The notes: generated by a model not told the origin, from the sequence alone. 64,000 nt of DNA from Lewinellaceae bacterium (GCA_016708875.1 JADJFA010000010.1:198962-262961); one strand, 5' to 3'. Counted from the stretch's first letter, positions 18,184 to 27,932 are shown. Program-made: numbers and translations.

Positions 18184-19513
18184 AAAACGGCGACAAAGCC
18201 CGCATCATCGCCTCCGCCTTCACCATACACTCCTCGTATTCCTCTTCAGGCACCGAGTCGTACACAATCGCCCCGCCCACCTGCGCTGAAACATAGCGCG
18301 TAACGGCATTGTACAAAATGCTGCGAATCACCACATTGAAATCAAAATCGCCATCAGGTGCGAAGTAACCAACTGCTCCAGAATACAAGCCGCGTCGGGT
18401 GCGCTCATACCGTTCTATGAGTTCCATGGACATGATCTTGGGCGCGCCCGTCATGCTTCCCATTGGGAAACAATCGCGCAAGGCGTCAAGCCAATGCGTC
18501 TCGGCGGGAAGTGTGCCACTAACCGTAGAAATCATCTGATGCACCGTGGCGAATGAGTAAACGCCGCAGAGTTCCTCCACAACCACCGAGCCCGGCAGGC
18601 AGTTGCGGGAGAGGTCGTTGCGCACTAGATCCACGATCATGACATTTTCGGAACGGTCCTTTTCACTTGCGGCAAGCGCTTGCCAAATTTGTTCGTCTTC
18701 TTCGGGCGTTTTTCCGCGCCGCCGTGTGCCTTTGATGGGTTGAGTGATTAGTTTTTGCCCCATTTTTTTCAAAAACCGCTCCGGGCTTGCAGAGAGCAAA
18801 TAACGGTCGCGCCAACGCAAAAAAGTAGCGAATGGGGCTTTCCCAATTGCATTCAGGCGTTCAAAAACCGCCACGGGGTCGAGCGGCACGTTTTCTGCAA
18901 AAAACTCCTGGCAAAAATTCATCTCGTAAATATCCCCGCCAGCTATGTGTTGGCGAATGGCTTCTACAGTGTCCAGGTAGTCGGATTTTGAGGTTCGCGG
19001 CTGGAGTTTGACACCTGGATTTTCCTGTTTTTGGGAGAGATGGTTTGCTGTTTTTATTTCTTGGAAAACCACATCCGGTTCACGGTTCCAAGTCTGTATC
19101 TCGAGCATAATCGAAACCTCGTAGGTCTTCGAAGACCTACGAGGTTTAATTCCCACGACGGTCTCAGGTCTGAAAAAGCCCAAATCAGGCAATCCAATCC
19201 CATCAAAATGCTTGCTGGTAAGTTGTTCTACCTCATTTTTTAAATCATAACAAAAGAACCCGAACAGCCAGTCACGCTTCTCCTCATAAAATGCCCTCAA
19301 TTGCTCAAAAGCATTGCCCGAATTGGCTTCCAGCACTTCGATAGCATCGGCAGCTGCAAGGCATTCCCAACCTCGGAAGCCTTCAAAGGCTTCCGAGGTT
19401 GCAATGGTATTACTATCCAAATAAACCCCCAATTCATGCCCTGCTGCCCAATAAAGCAGTTGTTTTTTCCAAAACACCAGGTCGTCAATCGAATAAGTGG
19501 CCGTGTGGCGCAT
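18182..19513 (-). CDS. pabB: Aminodeoxychorismate synthase component I
   Basis: This chorismate-binding enzyme of 443 residues makes 4-amino-4-deoxychorismate for folate synthesis, with glutamine-derived ammonia from a PabA partner not seen here. Motifs: GGDIYEMNFCQEF, SPERFLKKMG, PIKGTRRRGKTPEED with the PabB-type PIKGT, ENVMIVDLVRNDLSR, and GSMTGAPKIMSMELIE. No tryptophan-binding LLES motif is visible, which favours PabB over TrpE. The ATG at 19513 overlaps the TGA of the NUDIX gene (TGATG), so the two are coupled. Two 34-base palindromes are inserted in frame, coding for KPRRSSKTYEV and ATSEAFEGFRG. Confidence 0.9.
   Translation of the reverse strand: MRHTATYSIDDLVFWKKQLLYWAAGHELGVYLDSNTIATSEAFEGFRGWECLAAADAIEVLEANSGNAFEQLRAFYEEKRDWLFGFFCYDLKNEVEQLTSKHFDGIGLPDLGFFRPETVVGIKPRRSSKTYEVSIMLEIQTWNREPDVVFQEIKTANHLSQKQENPGVKLQPRTSKSDYLDTVEAIRQHIAGGDIYEMNFCQEFFAENVPLDPVAVFERLNAIGKAPFATFLRWRDRYLLSASPERFLKKMGQKLITQPIKGTRRRGKTPEEDEQIWQALAASEKDRSENVMIVDLVRNDLSRNCLPGSVVVEELCGVYSFATVHQMISTVSGTLPAETHWLDALRDCFPMGSMTGAPKIMSMELIERYERTRRGLYSGAVGYFAPDGDFDFNVVIRSILYNAVTRYVSAQVGGAIVYDSVPEEEYEECMVKAEAMMRALSPF
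19114..19147. repeat. Perfect 34-base palindrome inside pabB
   Basis: The arms 19114-19130 and 19131-19147 are exact complements with no loop, with the outer word AAACCTCGTAGGT. It is closely related to the intergenic palindrome at 33796-33830. It is in frame and encodes IKPRRSSKTYEV. Confidence 0.9.
19368..19401. repeat. Second 34-base palindrome inside pabB
   Basis: Sixteen-base arms (19368-19383 and 19386-19401) are exact complements around two bases. It shares the outer word AACCTCG with the first palindrome but not the centre. It is in frame and encodes ATSEAFEGFRGW. Confidence 0.9.
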
Positions 19514-20151
19514 CAGGAAATTAATGCTAAAAACTCGGAAAGAATCATGGCCGTTGCCCCCCAAACCGGTCGGTCTTCGACTATAAAACAAGGCACTTCT
19601 CTCACCAATAATTGGCCGCCGACCATTACATCTGCAGTGCTGCGCGAGGCAGGGTCTTGAAAATGGGTGAGTGTGGGCACGAACACCTGTTCGACTTCTC
19701 CGGGCTGCAATTGAAATGCGGGAGGTTCTTTCAGCAAGCCCACAAAGGGGCGCACCACAAAATTACTGACGGGGATGTAGAGGTCGGTCATTTCTCCCAA
19801 TATTTCCACTTGATCGGTCACTATGCCTATTTCTTCATTGGCTTCGCGAAGCGCCGTGTAAACAAAACTGCCGTCGCCCTCGTCGTGCCGACCGCCGGGA
19901 AAACTGATTTGCCCGCTGTGACGATCACGGGGATTCTCGGTGCGTCGAATAAGCGCCGTGTGCCAGACATCCAGTTCTTGCCAAAGCGCAAGGAGTACGC
20001 AGCCTGTTTTGGCGTTGTCGGGCGGATTAAGCCTGCGTTGGAGTTCCTCCACGCGGTGGGCGAATGCCATTTTATACTGGGCTTCGCGACCTGGTAGTGG
20101 GGCAGCCAGGCGCTCGCGGAGATTTTGGATGAATGCGTCGGTGTCGGTCAT
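19513..20151 (-). CDS. NUDIX hydrolase, CoA pyrophosphatase-like
   Basis: The 212-residue protein has the Nudix box (GGRHDEGDG then LREANEEIGI) and, just before it, the CoA-pyrophosphatase (UPF0035) signature RDRHSGQISFPGGRHD. It would split CoA or related dinucleotides to 3',5'-ADP and 4'-phosphopantetheine, using Mg2+ bound by the Nudix glutamates. The ATG at 20151 is chosen; the three codons upstream begin with GTG. It is the first gene of a two-gene unit with pabB, which starts on its stop codon. Confidence 0.88.
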   Translation of the reverse strand: MTDTDAFIQNLRERLAAPLPGREAQYKMAFAHRVEELQRRLNPPDNAKTGCVLLALWQELDVWHTALIRRTENPRDRHSGQISFPGGRHDEGDGSFVYTALREANEEIGIVTDQVEILGEMTDLYIPVSNFVVRPFVGLLKEPPAFQLQPGEVEQVFVPTLTHFQDPASRSTADVMVGGQLLVREVPCFIVEDRPVWGATAMILSEFLALIS

Positions 20152-20213
20152 TTCAAACACAAAGAAACGGCAGATAATGCCTTAAAGTTGAAGTTCATGC
20201 CAACCAATCTCTG

Positions 20214-20242
20214 CAAAGCTAAGTTCAATCTGGTTTGACAAA
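20214..20242 (-). promoter_or_regulatory. Promoter of the NUDIX-pabB unit
   Basis: On the minus strand TTTG (20242-20239), 17 bases, then TAGCTTTG (20221-20214) match the Bacteroidota consensus, 63 bases before the ATG at 20151. Confidence 0.55.
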
Positions 20243-20381
20243 ACCGATGCGGAAAATTTATCGGTTCTTTGCACGCTCTAAAATCGCTACTTGATGCCTT
20301 TGGTTTGGAACAAATTCGATGCTAAAATTCAAGATGACGAGCAAGCCAACAGACTATTAACCACTTTACAAATACAAATTC

Positions 20382-21625
20382 ATGAAACACAAACTACTAC
20401 ACTACACCATGCTTCTTTTGGCCGTTCTGGCCAGCTTGCAAAAGGGGCAGGCCCAACTCGTTTTCGATAAAACCTTTCATAGTGCCCTGAATCCATCTTG
20501 GGCAACGAATTTTAAAACATCGTTGCTAAAAGACGGCAATCTCTGGTGTGTTGGCAGCAACGGAACCTACTCTTTTTACAATGGCTCCGTCTGGACAAAA
20601 TCCAAAATCCCCAATGCTACCAGTAACAATCGCGGGATTGCTCTGGATCACCAATCAACGCTTTGGATTGGCTCGTTTGGCGATGGCCTGTTCAAAAAGG
20701 AAGGGAACAACTGGACTCAGTTTACCGAAGCCAATTCCGGACTGCCTTCGGATGATATCCGTGCTCTGGTGTATGATACCATTCATCAGGAACTTTGGGT
20801 AGCAACGTATGGTGGGCTGGTCCGCATCAAAAACAATGTCTGGGACATTTTTACGGAAGCAAACTCGCAATTGGTGAGCAACTTAATTAGTGATATCGAA
20901 CAATCGGCAGACGGAGCCATTTGGGTGGTCAATGATTCGAGACTGGTAAAAATTCACAACGGGCTTTGGACCGTTTATAATTCCAGTCAAATTTTCGGAG
21001 GTTCCGATGACGAGTTGGAGGACGTTTTTATTGATCACAACCAAAAAGTCTGGACTACCTCAAGTTATTCAGCAAAAGGCGCGGCCTCTTTCGATGGGGT
21101 TAACTGGACAGTATTGCCTGGTTTTCGGGCAAAACACTTCAAAGTGTAGGGGTTGATATGGCGGGGACGGTATATCTGGGTGAATTATTCAAGGGTATGC
21201 ATGTAGTATTTGGCGGCATCAATTATTATTTCCCGGCTGCTCCGGATGGCTTTCCAACGTCTCAGAATTTTAGTTTTACGCTGGACAAAAACGGCAACAG
21301 CTTGTGGTTGAGCAATACCTGGGGGCTTTGGGAAATCAAATCTGCCACTGTCGGCAGCAGTCAGCCGAACGGGCCTGGTAATAGCCTGATGGCTTTTCCT
21401 ATTCCGGCGTATGACAAGATCAGTATCACGTCCGAAAAGTCTTTCATTACTTCCATTCAGGTAACAAACGTGAATGGGTCATTGGTCGAAACCATCAGAT
21501 ATGACAATGAATCCGCTGTGGAGTTGCCCGTCGGACATTTGCCTGCTGGCGTTTATTTTCTTCAAACAACATTGAAGGACAATCGTACGGAAGTGATTCA
21601 AATTGTGGTTAATTCCCAACGATAA
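20382..21625 (+). CDS. Secreted propeller protein with type IX sorting domain, frame-shifted
   Basis: A signal peptide (MKHKLLHYTMLLLAVLASLQ, cleavage near GQAQ) is followed by two-component-regulator-type propeller repeats (GNLWCVGSNGTYSFYNG, STLWIGSFGDGLFKKEGNNW, QELWVATYGGLVRIKNNVW). The visible frame stops at 21147; one more T in the T4 run near 21122 restores GKTLQSVGVDMAGTVYLG and runs to 21625. The last 80 residues form a type A sorting domain (SVELPVGHLPAGVYFLQT-like pattern). Corrected length is 414 residues. It is exported to the surface or medium; the ligand is unknown. Confidence 0.83.
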
Positions 21626-21634
21626 AGTAGGAAC

Positions 21635-21678
21635 TATGATGAATGAACTATTCAATCGTGAATCGTTCATTCATCATA
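21635..21678. terminator. Palindrome between convergent genes
   Basis: TATGATGAATGAAC at 21635-21648 is the exact complement of 21665-21678. It lies between the stop codons of the propeller gene and rsgA and probably terminates both. Confidence 0.75.
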
Positions 21679-21679
21679 C

Positions 21680-22633
21680 TCAAATCCCGACCTTCTTCCG
21701 ATCCCAATAATTCTGTTCATCTACTTCATCTAAAAGGGTGAGATAGTGGGTGTAGCGCAGTTCGCTGACTTCACCGCGTTCGAGTGCGGCTTGTACGGCA
21801 CAGCCAGGTTCGGTTTGGTGGAGGCATGCACCGCCAAAACGGCATTGAGGCGAAAGTTTGAAGAATTCGCGGAAGCTGTGGGCGATATTGGTTTTGTCTT
21901 TATAGTTGAAGCCCAATACCTTGATCCCCGGCGTGTCAATGAGATTGCCACCGAAACTGAGCGGAAACATTTCAGCGAAAGTGGTGGTATGCTGGCCTTT
22001 GCCGGAGTAGCCGCTGATTTCGCCCGTGCGGAGTTCGAGTTGGGGTTGAATGGCGTTCACCAGGGTGCTTTTCCCAACGCCCGATTGGCCGCTCATGAGG
22101 GTGGTTTTGTCTTTCAGGATGGCCCTCAATTCCTCCAATCCTAGTCCGCTAACTATAGAGGTAAGCAGGCAGGGATAACCAATTCCTTCGTACAGGGCTT
22201 TCATTTCTTCGTACCGTTCCATGTCCTTTTGGTCGTACAAATCGGCTTTGTTAAACACGATGGTGACGGGTATATCGTCGCGCTCGATCATGACAATGAA
22301 TCGGTCAATGAACCCGGGTTTAAGCATAGGCTCTACAACCGTGACGATCAGTATAGCCTGGTCAATGTTGGCAGCGAGCAGATGCAGGTCGTGTTTTCGG
22401 CGCGGCGATTGGCGTATGACGTAGTTGCGGCGTGGCAGTATCTTTTTGATAAGGCCCTCTGCTGCGCCTTCAGGGTGTACTTCTACCTGATCTCCCACGC
22501 CCACCGGGTTGGTGAGGGGGATGTCGTCGAGCCTGAATTTGCCGACAATACGGCATTTCAGCTCTTGGCCGCTGTCGTTGAGGCGGACGTTGTACCAACT
22601 ACCTGTGGATTTGATGACGGTTCCTATTTGCAT
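21680..22633 (-). CDS. rsgA: Ribosome small subunit-dependent GTPase A
   Basis: The 317-residue assembly GTPase matures the 30S subunit. An N-terminal OB fold (GTVIKSTGSWYNVRL) precedes a circularly permuted GTPase with motif order G4 (FNKADLY), G1 (GQSGVGKST), G2-region threonines (GKGQHTTTFAEM) and G3 (DTPGIK). A C-terminal zinc site C-x4-C-x-H-x5-C (CRFGGACLHQTEPGC) follows. The ATG at 22633 (MQIGTVIKSTG) fits the family start better than the codon at 22663. It is preceded on the same strand by the ATPase gene at 22750. Confidence 0.96.
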   Translation of the reverse strand: MQIGTVIKSTGSWYNVRLNDSGQELKCRIVGKFRLDDIPLTNPVGVGDQVEVHPEGAAEGLIKKILPRRNYVIRQSPRRKHDLHLLAANIDQAILIVTVVEPMLKPGFIDRFIVMIERDDIPVTIVFNKADLYDQKDMERYEEMKALYEGIGYPCLLTSIVSGLGLEELRAILKDKTTLMSGQSGVGKSTLVNAIQPQLELRTGEISGYSGKGQHTTTFAEMFPLSFGGNLIDTPGIKVLGFNYKDKTNIAHSFREFFKLSPQCRFGGACLHQTEPGCAVQAALERGEVSELRYTHYLTLLDEVDEQNYWDRKKVGI

Positions 22634-22641
22634 AAGTGGTG

Positions 22642-22690
22642 GCGCGAAATTCATTTCGCGCAATCGGTAAGAAAGCGTCAGACACGCTTT
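22642..22690. repeat. Two small palindromes in the ATPase-rsgA gap
   Basis: GCGCGAAAT (22642-22650) pairs with 22653-22661, and AAAGCGT (22672-22678) pairs with 22684-22690. No gene is seen in this 116-base gap. Confidence 0.65.
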
Positions 22691-22749
22691 GCCTTCAAGC
22701 CGGGCACAAAACTCGGTAAAGGGTTGGAGAGTTCCCCTATGCAGTCAAT

Positions 22750-24243
22750 TCAATTAAACATCCCCCTCAAATCCGTGTCATCCCCATCATCGTCCAAGGC
22801 CCCTGTCAGGTGGTCTTTGAACACCCAGCGCGTCTGCACAAACGATTTGCTCAACACATCGAATTCTGAAAGGCCGTGCAGCACCAGTTCCATGTAGGTC
22901 TGTAATTCGGCATTGGGCGTTTTAGAATCTTCCGCAATTTTCTTCAAACCAGCCACTCCCTCCAATATTTGGGTGAATTTTTTGGCATCCAATTCTGTCA
23001 TCAAATCCACCACGTTCCCTGCTGAAAACCAGGCTTTCAACACACCATAAGGATCGCGTTCCTGGCCCTTTTTTAACTTATTGGGGTTGGGGAAATATTG
23101 CAAAAACACCTTTTTGACCGCTTGACCAATAAGGTGCAACGCCACTGAATGCGGGCCTTCCTGTTCGCCTTCGTACACCATTTCAATTTTTCCCGTAATG
23201 GCAGGTACCACACCCCAGAAGTCGGTGATGCGTGCAGTGGTTTTCTTCTCTCCATTGCGGAGCATACGACGTTCGGCGGCAGAGTAAAGATTCTCGTATG
23301 CCGCGATGGTGAGGCGCGCGCTCACGCCGCTTTTTTTGTCCACAAATTCCGAATCGCGGGCAGCAAAAGCGATTTCTTCGATCAGGTCTTTCAGCACATC
23401 GGGCACCTGAATGTTGTTGCGTTGCTCCGGGCTGATTCGGGCTTCCTGCTCGGTAATTTTCCGTCCGATTTCGATCTCGGTAGGATAGTGCGTGGTAATT
23501 TGACTTTCGATGCGATCCTTGAGCGGGGTGATAATGCTGCCCCGGTTGGTATAGTCTTCCGGGTTGGCGGTGAATATGAATTCAACATCCAGAGGCAGGC
23601 GGAGTTTGAAGCCCCGGATTTGCATATCGCCTTCCTGAAGCACATTAAAAAGTGATACCTGAATGCGGGCTTGCAAATCGGGTAATTCGTTGATAACGAA
23701 CAAACAACGGTGCGCACGTGGAATCAAACCGAAGTGAATCACGCGTTCATCTGAGTAGGGCAAGCGGAGATTGGCGGCTTTGATCGGGTCCACGTCTCCA
23801 ACCAAGTCGGCAACACTCACGTCGGGGGTGGCCAATTTTTCGATATAGCGTTCGTCGCGGTGCAGCCAATCTATGGGGGTGTCGTCGCCTTTTTCAGCGA
23901 TCAAATCTTTTGCCCAGCGACTGATGGGTGCGAGTGGGTCATCGTTGAGTTCACTGCCGGCCACTACGGGGATATAATCGTCGAGCAGGTTGACGAGCAT
24001 CCGGGCAATGCGCGTTTTGGCTTGGCCTCGCAGGCCAAGCAGCAGGATATTGTGGCGACTGAGTACGGCGCGTTCCACGTCGGGCAACACGGTGTCGTCA
24101 AATCCATAAATACCGGGGAAAATGTCGGCTTTGCTGTGAATTTTTTGAAGGAGGTTGGCGCGGAGTTCGTCTTTGATGGAGCGGGGCTGGTAGCCGCTTT
24201 TTTTCAAGTCACCGAGGCTGCGGATTTTCTGAACATCTATCAT
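22750..24243 (-). CDS. AAA+ ATPase of the Mg-chelatase ChlI / MoxR-like group
   Basis: The 497-residue protein has Walker A GLRGQAKTR (about residues 76-84) and a Walker B region LFVINELPDL, with the helix-2 insert segments FNVLQEGDMQIRG typical of the ChlI/MoxR clade and sensor 1 EFIFTANPEDYTNRG. A long C-terminal region ends in an acidic tail (LDDDGDDTDLRG). Homologues are often annotated as magnesium chelatase or sigma-54-interacting ATPase; there is no chlorophyll pathway in view, so it is probably a chaperone-type ATPase working with a VWA-domain partner elsewhere. The ATG at 24243 is used; upstream codons run into a palindrome. Confidence 0.85.
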   Translation of the reverse strand: MIDVQKIRSLGDLKKSGYQPRSIKDELRANLLQKIHSKADIFPGIYGFDDTVLPDVERAVLSRHNILLLGLRGQAKTRIARMLVNLLDDYIPVVAGSELNDDPLAPISRWAKDLIAEKGDDTPIDWLHRDERYIEKLATPDVSVADLVGDVDPIKAANLRLPYSDERVIHFGLIPRAHRCLFVINELPDLQARIQVSLFNVLQEGDMQIRGFKLRLPLDVEFIFTANPEDYTNRGSIITPLKDRIESQITTHYPTEIEIGRKITEQEARISPEQRNNIQVPDVLKDLIEEIAFAARDSEFVDKKSGVSARLTIAAYENLYSAAERRMLRNGEKKTTARITDFWGVVPAITGKIEMVYEGEQEGPHSVALHLIGQAVKKVFLQYFPNPNKLKKGQERDPYGVLKAWFSAGNVVDLMTELDAKKFTQILEGVAGLKKIAEDSKTPNAELQTYMELVLHGLSEFDVLSKSFVQTRWVFKDHLTGALDDDGDDTDLRGMFN

Positions 24244-24288
24244 GTGGCGGAAAACGTGAGCGTGGCAGAAAGGTTTATTTTTTGCAAT

Positions 24289-24379
24289 AAATGGCACACG
24301 GATTTCACAGATATTACGGATAAGAACAGATTTAAAATCCGTGAAAATCGGTTTAATCTGTCAAATCAGTGTGCCATTG
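24289..24379. repeat. Imperfect intergenic palindrome
   Basis: AATGGCACAC at the left end pairs exactly with GTGTGCCATT at the right end, and the inner parts share the words GATTT, CAGAT and CCGTGAAA in inverted order. It fills most of the gap between the YihY-type and ATPase genes. Confidence 0.7.
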
Positions 24380-24383
24380 AGAT

Positions 24384-25361
24384 TCAATTCCCCGATATCT
24401 CCACCTCCTCTTTAATCGCCTGCCTCCTGTCGCGCAATACCGCAATTCCAGCATTAAGTTCGAAGCCGATGAGCAGGATCATGCAGTTCAACTGGATCCA
24501 GATCATCAGCACAATGAGCGTTCCGATGGAGCCATACAGTTTGTTGTAACTGCCGAAATTATCCACGTAAAAGGAAAATCCCCAGGACGTGAGGATGGAA
24601 AGCAACATCGCGAGTGTAGCGCCGGAGTTAAAAAACGGGATAGGCCGCCAGGTGGAAGAACCAAAACGGTATATGGTGGAAAAGGTGCTGTAAAACAATA
24701 GGAATACTGCCAGCCAGCGGAGCATCGAAAAACCAATCTCGGTCAGGTAATCCACCCTGAAATACTCAAAAATAAAGCCTAAAATCGTATTTCCCATAAT
24801 GATAAGTAGCATAGAGGCCACCAAAACCAAGGCTACCAGAAAGGTCAATTGAATGGAAATCAGGCGTTTGCGAAAATCGCCCCTTTGTTTAAAAGTGGTC
24901 GGGTAGTCCTTTTCCAATCCGCTCATCATGGACATCATGCCGTTGGAGGAAAACCAAATAGCGAGGAAAAAGCCGAAAGAAAGCACACTGCTCCGCTGAA
25001 TGGTAGCGATGTCTTTGATGGTTTTGAAAATCATATCCCCTGCAGTACCCGGAATAATCTGCTTGATAGACGCTTGAAGGGTGCCAAAAAAATCCATGCT
25101 GATCGGGAAATACGGCAATAGTGAAATCAGCATGATGAGGCCGGGGAATATGGAAAGGAAAAAACTGAACGCCATACTGTTGGCCCGCGTCACGAGGGTA
25201 TCTTCTTTGACTTCATCATAAATGAAGATTGCCAGGTTGTACAAGGGGATACGGTTCAGCCCAGGCATAGAGTGCGTTTTTGTCCAATCCAAAAACCTCA
25301 GCCACAAGGGATGGCGCCTGAAATAATGGAGTATGCGTTGGAGGATATCCTGGCGTTTCAC
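24384..25361 (-). CDS. YihY/BrkB family inner membrane protein
   Basis: The 325-residue protein has about six membrane helices and the family signatures ANSMAFSFFLSIFPGLIMLIS, NTILGFIFEYF and GSIGTLIVLMIWIQLNCMILLIGFELNAG. The function is unsettled: the family was once called ribonuclease BN and is now treated as a membrane transporter or permease-like group. It starts with GTG at 25361, immediately downstream of a palindrome-rich leader; a -7 box lies at 25484-25491. No operon partner is evident. Confidence 0.9.
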   Translation of the reverse strand: MKRQDILQRILHYFRRHPLWLRFLDWTKTHSMPGLNRIPLYNLAIFIYDEVKEDTLVTRANSMAFSFFLSIFPGLIMLISLLPYFPISMDFFGTLQASIKQIIPGTAGDMIFKTIKDIATIQRSSVLSFGFFLAIWFSSNGMMSMMSGLEKDYPTTFKQRGDFRKRLISIQLTFLVALVLVASMLLIIMGNTILGFIFEYFRVDYLTEIGFSMLRWLAVFLLFYSTFSTIYRFGSSTWRPIPFFNSGATLAMLLSILTSWGFSFYVDNFGSYNKLYGSIGTLIVLMIWIQLNCMILLIGFELNAGIAVLRDRRQAIKEEVEISGN

Positions 25362-25480
25362 AATTGATTCGATTTTTCGATTGATTCGATTATTTGATTA
25401 CAATGTTTCCAATCAAATCAATCGGGTCAATCGTCCCAATCGAATAATCGAATCAATCGAATAATCGAATCAATCTTTAG
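25362..25480. repeat. Word-repeat palindrome in the YihY leader
   Basis: The left side repeats TTGATTCGATT and the right side repeats AATCGAATCAAT several times, giving many alternative foldings. The same words recur at 25563-25645 on the other side of the rpsA terminator. Confidence 0.75.
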
Positions 25481-25483
25481 GGT

Positions 25484-25491
25484 CAAAGGTA
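25484..25491 (-). promoter_or_regulatory. -7 box for the YihY-type gene
   Basis: The minus strand reads TACCTTTG, a perfect TAnnTTTG match, 123 bases before the GTG start. The palindrome at 25362-25480 therefore lies in the transcribed leader. Confidence 0.5.
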
Positions 25492-25510
25492 GAAATTTGC
25501 TAAAAACAAA

Positions 25511-25546
25511 AATCCCCCGCTTCCCAAAACATGGGAGCGGGGGATT
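25511..25546 (-). terminator. rpsA terminator
   Basis: AATCCCCCGCTTCCC (25511-25525) pairs with 25533-25546 with one bulged base, giving a GC-rich stem. It lies 105 bases after the rpsA stop. Confidence 0.75.
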
Positions 25547-25562
25547 CTATTCCTATTTTTTG

Positions 25563-25645
25563 ATTAAGACGATTTTTCGATTGGTCCGATTTTTTGAGTA
25601 ACCATTTAATCGAATCAATCTGATCAATCGAATCAATCTTCAAAT
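25563..25645. repeat. Second copy of the TCGATT word repeat
   Basis: The stretch between the rpsA terminator and the rpsA stop repeats CGATTTTTCGATTGG on the left and AATCGAATCAATC on the right, like 25362-25480. Confidence 0.65.
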
Positions 25646-25650
25646 TCTGA

Positions 25651-27932
25651 TTACTTGTTCTCCAGCTGCTCGCGCAATTGAGCCAGGATCGAAAGATCCC
25701 CGAGGGTTTCTTTCTCTACCTTCTTCTGCACGTCTACGATGGCGGCTTGGTTTTCGCCTTCTTCTTTGACGCGCTCGGCTTTCACGGCTGCTTCGGCTTT
25801 GTACTTCAAATCCTCGAGGTAGCGGGTGTGCGAAACGAGCAGGCGACGGTCATCTTTGTTGAATTCGATGACTTTCACCGTTACGGTTTCGCCAGCGTCG
25901 AGTAAATTGCCATCGTCCTTGCGGATGTGCTTGGCCGGAGCGAACGCTTCGATGCCTTGTGGCATTTGGAAGGTAGCGCCTTTGTCGTCGCGTTTCAGCA
26001 CCGTAGCCTCGTGGTAAGAACCAACAGGGAATATGCTGTCGAATGCATCCCATGGGTTTTCCATGATTTGCTTGTGGCCGAGGCTGATTTGACGCTTTTC
26101 GTTGTCAATATTGAGTACTACTACTTCGAGCGGAGCGCCAGGCTTCGTGAACTCGCTTGGGTGCGCGTAACGCTTTGTCCAGGATAAGTCGCTGATGTGT
26201 ACCATGCCGCCTACGCCGTCGCCAAATTCAACGAAAATGCCGTAGTTGGTGATGTTTTTCACAATACCGTCATGACGGCTGCCAACCGGGAAGCGGTCTT
26301 CAATGTCGCTCCATGGATCGTTGGTCAACTGCTTCACAGAGAGAGACATCTTGCGGTCGCCGCGGTCAATGCTGACCACTTTGGCTTCCACTTCCTGACC
26401 CATTTTGAAGAATTCCTTGGCGTGTACCGTTTGGTTGCCCCAAGTGATTTCGCTGACGTGTATAAGGCCTTCGACACCAGGTTGGATTTCCACAAAAGCG
26501 CCGTAATCTTCGATGTTGACCACTTTACCGGTAACGGTAGAGCCTTCGCCAACTTCTGGCGACAATACCTCCCAAGGATGTGGGGTGAGTTGTTTGAGGC
26601 CGAGGCTGATACGTTTCTTTTGTTCGTCGAAATCAAGCACCACCACGTTGATACGCTGGTTGAGCGCAAGCACGTCGGTTGGGTGGTTGATACGGCCCCA
26701 GGAGATGTCGGTGATGTAGAGCAAACCGTCTACGCCGCCGAGGTCGAGGAACGCACCGAAATCGGTGATGTTCTTCACGATACCTTCGAGTACCTGACCT
26801 TTTTCGAGGCTGCCGAGGATTTGTTCGCGTTGTTCGGCCAGGTCGCTTTCGATCAACGCTTTGTGGCTTACCACGGCGTTTTTGATCTGCTCGTTGACTT
26901 TCACTACTTTGAATTCCATCATTTTGCCAACGTATTGGTCATAGTCCAATACAGGTTTGATGTCAATCTGAGAGCCGGGAAGGAAGGTTTCGAGACCGTT
27001 GCAGTCCACGATAAGACCACCTTTGGTTTTGCTGATAACCGAACCGCGGATGATCGTGCCGTTTTTGAACGAGTCCACGATGCTTTCCCAGGCGCGGAGG
27101 ATTTTTGCTTTGCGGCGCGAAAGACCGAGTTGGCCCTGGCTGTCCTCCTGGCTTTCTACGAATACTTCTACATCGTCGCCAGGAGCGAGATTTGGTGTGT
27201 CGCGGAATTCGCTCAGGGCGATAAGGCCGTCACTTTTGTAGTTGATGTCAAGCACCACGTCACCACCACTGATAGAGCTCACGCGGCCTTTGATGACTTG
27301 GTTTTCTTCGATTTGGTGCAATGCAGCGTCGTAAGACTTGAGCATTGTAACCCTTTCTTGCTGGGTGTAAACAATGGCGCCACGTTTGTCCAGATTCCAG
27401 TTGAAATCATCGAACGCCGTATCAACAGCAAGTGTTTCGAGGAGGGGCGTAACATCATCGTCCTCTTCCTCATCAGCATTGGCCGCAGGGCGTTTGCCAT
27501 AAGCGCCAGCGGTTGGCATTGCTTCTACTTCTTCTGTTGTTTCGGCAACACTTACTTTGGTGCTGCGTGCTCTTTTCTTCGGAGCTTCTTCTTCCACTAC
27601 TGGAGCGGCTTCTTCAACAGCTTCAACTACTGGAGCAACTTCTTCCACTACTGGAGCAGCTCAACAGCTTCAACTACTGGAGCAACTTCTTCAACCACTG
27701 GAGCAGCTTCTTCAACAGCTTCTACAACTGGAGCAACTTCTTCAACCACTGGAGCGGCTTCTTCAACAACAGCCTCAACAACAGGTGCAACTTCTTCTTC
27801 AACCACTTCCGCAGCAGTGGCTTCCACGACTGCTTCAGTTTCGGCAACTACTTCAGCAGCAGTTTCTTCTGTTTCATGCATCTCAGGAGTCTCCGAAGTT
27901 TCTTGGATTGGATCTTTTTCTTCTTCTAACAT
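25651..27932 (-). CDS. rpsA: 30S ribosomal protein S1 with acidic N-terminal repeat, frame-shifted
   Basis: S1 binds mRNA and helps its entry to the 30S subunit. Six S1 folds are visible: GRVSSISGGDVVLDI, GSVISKTKGGLIVDC, GIVKNITDFGAFLDL, GKVVNIEDYGAFVEI, GIVKNITNYGIFVEF and ATVLKRDDKGATFQM. Before them lies a Glu/Val/Ala/Pro repeat of about 17 residues per unit (EEAAPVVEEVAPVVEAV), common as an acidic extension in Bacteroidota S1. The ATG at 27932 begins this repeat. At about 27660 four bases are missing against the neighbouring unit, which shifts the frame; restoring them gives 761 residues. An essential gene in this state points to sequencing or assembly error in the repeat. Confidence 0.94.

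Noticed and set aside
22229..22897. A 222-codon plus-strand frame between rsgA and the ATPase gene
   Set aside because: It runs antisense through rsgA and the ATPase 3' end and has no family signature.
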